From Bacillota bacterium (GTDB lineage Bacteria; Bacillota; Clostridia; Lachnospirales; Cellulosilyticaceae), in NCBI GenBank assembly GCA_023410675.1, contig JAEYPM010000041.1, positions 1-18,064 on the forward strand: 18,064 nucleotides of DNA, in the 5' to 3' direction. The position numbers and the translations under genes were made by a program. A model generated the notes under the pieces. That model had not been told where the DNA came from, ran no database searches, and worked only from the letters and a program-made list of their open reading frames with translations. Numbering within the stretch: the first letter of the stretch is position 1; every line of letters starts with the position of its first letter. Positions 15,048 to 18,064 of this stretch are shown in pieces.

Positions 15048-16166
15048 TTAGTGATTCAAAGCCTGAAATATTTTAGTAGCACTAATTGTATCAATAGCAT
15101 TTAATTTATGTTGATACCCCTCCCAGCTATCCATATATTCTATGCTTTGATTAAATAATATTATTTCTAGCTTCTTTCTTATTTCATGGATATTAATATA
15201 TTCCTCTTTATTAGGAGATTCCTTAAGTAACATCAGTGTAAAACCTAAAAATTCTAATACCATTTCTTTGTCATATTGCTTAGCTAATACTTCATCTTTA
15301 GAAAATAAGGTTTTATATTCTAAGGGCTCATTCTCGTCCAATCCATTTTTGATCAAATGTTTTATAGAACCTACTATGCAGCTACTGCCATGACACTCTC
15401 CGCATGTATCTATTCCCAAACAGACTTTATTAATATTCTTTTCTGCTTGCTGATAATAATTGAATATCTCCCTAGATTTTGCCTTGAATAATGATTCTTT
15501 ACCTTGCTGTCTTCTTTTAATCATAGGCATTAATATCATGATAACGGCTATAGAAATTATGCCAATAAATATTAAGCTCGTTTGCAGTGTTATCAATTGC
15601 TGTGGCAAGGATTTATATAGCTTAGATAGTCCAAAGCACATAAATACTGAAGCTGCAATAATTTTTACTGCAAATTCAGGTATTTTATCACCTAATTTTT
15701 TGCCAATAAAAATACCTATTCCGCCTGTCACAACCATCCCAAGGACAGTTCCACATAGTATAAATAGAGGATAGCTTGCATCAGTTGCTAACGTAATTGC
15801 AGTTAATTGTGTTTTATCCCCTAATTCTCCTATGAAAAATGCTAAAGATACAGTGAGTACAGGCCCAAACTTTGATTGTGTTTCTTCTTCTTCATCCTTA
15901 TCGTCGTCTGATTTTAAGGTCCAAAGTGAAAATCCTACAAACGCAAAACCTGCAATTACTTGGATGGTGTTAAGAGGAACAAAGTTTGAAATATAGCTTC
16001 CTAAAAGCACTGCTAGTCCATGATTTAATAAAACGCCTAAGAAAATACCCAGTAGCACTTTCTTCACACGAAATTTTGTTGCAAATGCCATCGCTAATAT
16101 TTGAGTTTTATCTCCCATTTCAGCAATAAAAATGAGCATAAACGCCTTTAGTAATTCTTGTAGCAT
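15048..16166 (-). CDS. GDT1/TMEM165 (UPF0016) manganese transporter with extra C-terminal domain
   Basis: The protein has 372 residues. Two copies of the family signature E-x-G-D-K-T(Q) sit at 16-22 (EMGDKTQ) and 114-120 (ELGDKTQ), each in a three-helix half, with an acidic loop between (86-95). This is the full GDT1 core, about 195 residues, a family of cation (Mn2+/Ca2+) exporters. A seventh hydrophobic segment (about 196-216) and a soluble tail (about 217-372) are additional. The tail has a Cys cluster, Cys249-X5-Cys255-X2-Cys258-X4-Cys263 with His259, then helical sequence I do not recognise. A manganese riboswitch directly upstream supports Mn2+ export. AGAGAGGG precedes ATG 16166. Confidence 0.88.
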   Translation of the reverse strand: MLQELLKAFMLIFIAEMGDKTQILAMAFATKFRVKKVLLGIFLGVLLNHGLAVLLGSYISNFVPLNTIQVIAGFAFVGFSLWTLKSDDDKDEEEETQSKFGPVLTVSLAFFIGELGDKTQLTAITLATDASYPLFILCGTVLGMVVTGGIGIFIGKKLGDKIPEFAVKIIAASVFMCFGLSKLYKSLPQQLITLQTSLIFIGIISIAVIMILMPMIKRRQQGKESLFKAKSREIFNYYQQAEKNINKVCLGIDTCGECHGSSCIVGSIKHLIKNGLDENEPLEYKTLFSKDEVLAKQYDKEMVLEFLGFTLMLLKESPNKEEYINIHEIRKKLEIILFNQSIEYMDSWEGYQHKLNAIDTISATKIFQALNH

Positions 16167-16282
16167 TGTCTAATCCCTCTCTTTATAGATTATTTTTTCA
16201 TGTGCACATCATAAAACATTCTTATCTCTTTTTTGCTTATTATATCCTCTTTATAAAAAAGGCATATCATCTCTCTCTATAT

Positions 16283-16350
16283 AAAAATAAAAGCGAGACA
16301 AATAGATTAATAACCCATTATAAAATGAATTACTAATCTAAAAGTCTCGC
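16283..16350 (-). terminator. Riboswitch expression-platform terminator
   Basis: GCGAGAC (from 16350) pairs with GTCTCGC (ending at 16293), with additional pairing of TAGATTA/TAATCTA inside, and is followed by TTTTATTTTT on the minus strand. The 5' arm overlaps the 3' strand of the aptamer's closing helix, so aptamer folding and termination exclude each other. Confidence 0.85.
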
Positions 16351-16440
16351 TCCTTTAAGTGCTTTTTAAAGTAAATAAAACCAGGATTTCTCCAGTATGT
16401 TGATTTTATTTTGGCTTAGCCACAGCTACTCCCTTTTAGA
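16337..16440 (-). ncRNA. yybP-ykoY manganese riboswitch aptamer
   Basis: On the minus strand the leader reads CTAAAAGGGAGTAGC, then TCAACATACTGG about 30 nt later, and ends in GCGAGACTTTTAG. The GGGAGTAGC and CAACATAC blocks are the conserved Mn2+-binding loops of this class, and CTAAAAG/CTTTTAG closes helix P1. Metal-bound P1 would sequester the terminator's 5' arm, giving an ON switch for the GDT1 gene. Known members control Mn2+ exporters, including UPF0016 proteins. Confidence 0.92.
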
Positions 16441-16449
16441 ACTATTCAT

Positions 16450-16478
16450 AACTTAGCATAGATCTAACTAGCTGTCAA
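16450..16478 (-). promoter_or_regulatory. Promoter of the riboswitch-GDT1 transcript
   Basis: TTGACA (16478-16473), 17 nt, then TAAGTT (16455-16450). The expected start near 16443 falls just before the first base of the aptamer. The -35 begins 4 nt after the flavodoxin stop. Confidence 0.65.
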
Positions 16479-16481
16479 TAC

Positions 16482-16904
16482 TTATACTAAATTCTTTCCT
16501 AGTAGAATACAAGCCTCTTTAGATTTATCATCAGGAGCTTCATTGCAAATGACACCTTCACAGATTAAATCTGCTCCACTACTACGGCATTCTTCCTCCC
16601 AATTTCGCATCCATTCTCCATCACCCCAACCATAGGAACCAAAAAGGGCAATCTTTTTATCTTTTAAGCTTTCCTTACAATCCGAAAACATAGGCTCAAA
16701 TTCACTGTCTTCTAGCTCTTCCACTCCCATGGAAGGACAACCGAAGGCGATTGCATCATAAGATGATACCATATCCTTTGAAAACTCTGACGCTGAAAAT
16801 ATTGATATTTCAGCTCCAGCTACTCTTGCTCCTTCTGCAACTAGCTCTGCCATTTGCTCTGTATTACCTGTTCCACTCCAATAAACAACTGCCACTTTAC
16901 TCAT
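16482..16904 (-). CDS. Flavodoxin
   Basis: The 140-residue short-chain flavodoxin has the phosphate-binding loop SGTGNTE (10-16) after strand VAVVYW. It also has the FGCPSMGVEELED loop (54-66) and FGSYGWGDGEWMRNWEEE (88-105), where Trp and Tyr stack on the FMN ring. It carries electrons in place of ferredoxin, often when iron is scarce. AAAGGAG lies 7 nt before ATG 16904. It is third in the unit with DUF2325 and DUF3793 genes (33-nt gap). Confidence 0.92.
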   Translation of the reverse strand: MSKVAVVYWSGTGNTEQMAELVAEGARVAGAEISIFSASEFSKDMVSSYDAIAFGCPSMGVEELEDSEFEPMFSDCKESLKDKKIALFGSYGWGDGEWMRNWEEECRSSGADLICEGVICNEAPDDKSKEACILLGKNLV

Positions 16905-16937
16905 AAGATCACTCCTTTTCTGATAGTTTTAATGTAT

Positions 16938-17486
16938 TTATGCTACTATGAGTTGCATGATAGAATAGCCGTTAGCAAACAATTTTGAGTAAACGTTTGT
17001 ACACTTTTTATATTGCTCAAATAGCTTTAACGTTTTACATTCATTGCCATATACCTTCCAACAGCCAACACACTTACAGTTTTTCCCTTTGTTACTTATA
17101 AACCCTACGACATCATCCAGTGGGTAACCAAGAAATAGTCCTATTTCGTGTGGAAAATCACACATACAGCTAATACGTTCTTTCAATTTTAAGAGTGCAT
17201 ATTCTACTGATGTGTATGTATAACCATATTTTTCAAGAAACTCAGCTACTCCGTCCTTATTTAGATCTAAAGCCATATTCTTAGGACGGTATGTAAAAAT
17301 TAATGCTTTTGACTCCTGAATACGCAGTACCTCAATATAAACACCCTTGCTATTTAACTTTTTATTTACAGTACGTAATTGAAACATCAAATCACTTATA
17401 TAAGTAAAATTGTAATTAAAAAGATTGGCCGTTTTTATTCCTGCGAGTGTTGGCGAACAGTGGATAATTAATTGATGTTCAAGCAT
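16938..17486 (-). CDS. DUF3793 family protein
   Basis: The protein has 182 residues. The conserved second half is clear: FPHEIGLFLGYPLDDVVGFI (about 114-133), then NKGKNCKCVGCWKVYGNE with a CKCVGC Cys cluster, and FEQYKKCTNVYSKLFANGYS. The first half has LIIHCSPTLAGIKTANLF. DUF3793 is found in Firmicutes beside iron-transport and flavodoxin genes; its biochemical role is unknown to me. The Cys/His content hints at metal or heme handling, which is inference. GGAGGTGA precedes the ATG, and the start overlaps the DUF2325 stop by 8 nt, so translation is coupled. Confidence 0.85.
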   Translation of the reverse strand: MLEHQLIIHCSPTLAGIKTANLFNYNFTYISDLMFQLRTVNKKLNSKGVYIEVLRIQESKALIFTYRPKNMALDLNKDGVAEFLEKYGYTYTSVEYALLKLKERISCMCDFPHEIGLFLGYPLDDVVGFISNKGKNCKCVGCWKVYGNECKTLKLFEQYKKCTNVYSKLFANGYSIMQLIVA

Positions 17487-17784
17487 TTTTCATCACCTCC
17501 ATTTGAGCACCATGCTCACATAAGATGTTACCAAGGGCCTCCATACTGCTTGAATGACTTCGGGCAATTGGAATGTCGTTTCGTTTTGCTTCTTGAACAG
17601 CACTAAATACCATCTTATGAGAAACAGTATTGGTAAACAGAATCAGAAGATCTGGTGTCCCAATTTTCTTTTTAATAGCACCCTTTTCTTTAGTAAAAAT
17701 CTTTGCCTTATATCCGTATTTATTGCATATTTTTTTATAATGACTTGCCATGCATTCATTTCCTCCAACGATAACTACACTCAC
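17479..17784 (-). CDS. DUF2325 domain protein
   Basis: The protein has 101 residues from the GTG at 17784 (MSVVIVGG), which sits a few bases after an excellent GAGGTGA. An in-frame ATG at 17802 would add six residues but has no ribosome binding site and overlaps an operator. The fold is a small Rossmann-like unit: VVIVGGNECM at the N-terminus, DLLILFTNTVSHKMV in the middle, and a C-terminal IPIARSHSSSMEALGNIL, all matching DUF2325. First gene of the flavodoxin unit; function unknown. Confidence 0.82.
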   Translation of the reverse strand: MSVVIVGGNECMASHYKKICNKYGYKAKIFTKEKGAIKKKIGTPDLLILFTNTVSHKMVFSAVQEAKRNDIPIARSHSSSMEALGNILCEHGAQMEVMKNA

Positions 17785-17805
17785 ACAATCACCTCGATCC
17801 ATATA

Positions 17806-17821
17806 GTTAGTCTTAACTAAC
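17806..17821. promoter_or_regulatory. Palindromic operator candidate 1 (GTTAGT-N4-ACTAAC)
   Basis: GTTAGTCTTAACTAAC is an inverted repeat with 6-bp arms. The extended minus-strand form GGTTAGTTAAGACTAACTA nearly matches operator 2. The TTAG/CTAA halves resemble sites of DtxR/IdeR-type iron or manganese repressors. It lies in the leader just before the DUF2325 start. Confidence 0.6.
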
Positions 17822-17863
17822 CATTTGTTAAAATAAAAAAGCTTTCGCCTTACCTTGTTTTTA

Positions 17864-17911
17864 GTTAGTTTATACTAACCACATAATAGCAAAATAAATC
17901 TATATTGTCAA
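17864..17911 (-). promoter_or_regulatory. Strong promoter overlapped by operator candidate 2
   Basis: TTGACA (17911-17906), a 17-nt spacer and TATTAT (17888-17883) form a near-consensus sigma-A promoter for the DUF2325-DUF3793-flavodoxin genes. The expected start near 17876 lies inside the second palindrome GTTAGT-N4-ACTAAC (17864-17879), a position suited to repression. Confidence 0.75.
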
Positions 17912-17952
17912 CAGAAAATATTTAGCCTATCTCATAAATTGTGATTCAAAAG

Positions 17953-18064
17953 TGAAAATGTCCTCACGTACCACAAATGAAAATGTCCTTTTATGCCGAG
18001 AAAACTTGTTGATAATGAGTGAGCCATTAGGTATGCTGTTATGCCATATGGCTGTACTTACAAG
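17953..18064. mobile_element. Possible insertion-sequence end (partial)
   Basis: TGAAAATGTCCT occurs twice in direct orientation (17953-17964 and 17978-17989), 25 bp apart, at the right edge. Repeated GAAAATGTCC blocks are what I recall from the ends of IS21-like elements. The transposase gene, if any, lies outside the window; the short frames here do not identify it. Confidence 0.4.

Noticed and set aside
17953..17989. CRISPR-like direct repeats
   Set aside because: Only two copies of a 12-mer with a 13-nt gap, and no cas gene; an IS-end repeat is more likely.

Overview
The window is AT-rich DNA, low in G+C by eye, with strong Shine-Dalgarno sequences, many short intrinsic terminators and protein families typical of spore-forming Clostridia: a CotH-type kinase, a CD3324-family regulator, DUF3793, and a PC4/YdbC-like protein. 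The likely host is an anaerobic member of the class Clostridia (Bacillota), but the species cannot be fixed from this piece. Nearly all genes from 1.5 kb onward lie on the minus strand. Only the two secreted or membrane proteins at 301-1443 and 2459-3349 are on the plus strand. Both edges look like the start of mobile elements: a 13-codon transposase N-terminus at 1-40 and a repeat-bearing IS-like end at 17953-18064.

Region by region. 1-3.4 kb: a secreted DUF4097-type protein with a Pro/Ile-rich five-residue tandem repeat and a palindromic operator candidate, a small ppGpp-hydrolase-like HD protein, a PC4/YdbC-like ssDNA-binding protein, and an unrecognised membrane protein. 3.4-5.3 kb: PlsC acyltransferase, a lipoprotein with a possible NTF2-like domain preceded by an overlapping 25-codon peptide gene, and an unrecognised 117-codon ORF. 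5.4-10.9 kb: an OmpR-type response regulator and histidine kinase lie downstream of a three-gene set: VTC-domain (polyphosphate polymerase-like) protein, DUF4956 membrane protein and CotH-kinase protein. The promoter of the three-gene set carries 11-bp-phased direct repeats of the kind OmpR-family regulators bind, so the two-component system may control the cluster.

11.2-14.8 kb: a GNAT acetyltransferase, a CD3324-family HTH protein with a structured leader, an AraC/GyrI-like regulator co-directional with a DUF5131 protein, and a nitroreductase broken by an A8 frameshift. The last gene and the AraC gene share a 15-bp promoter-proximal motif. 15.0-17.9 kb is a metal-homeostasis region. A GDT1/TMEM165 (UPF0016) transporter with an extra Cys-containing C-terminal domain lies behind a clear yybP-ykoY manganese riboswitch with its own terminator. 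Upstream of that is a DUF2325-DUF3793-flavodoxin operon. Its strong promoter is overlapped by one of two nearly identical palindromes that look like sites for a DtxR-type metal-dependent repressor.

No tRNA, rRNA, CRISPR array or phage structural module is visible. The parts most worth following up are the CotH/VTC/DUF4956 cluster with phased repeats, the Mn-riboswitch-controlled transporter fusion, and the twin-operator flavodoxin operon.
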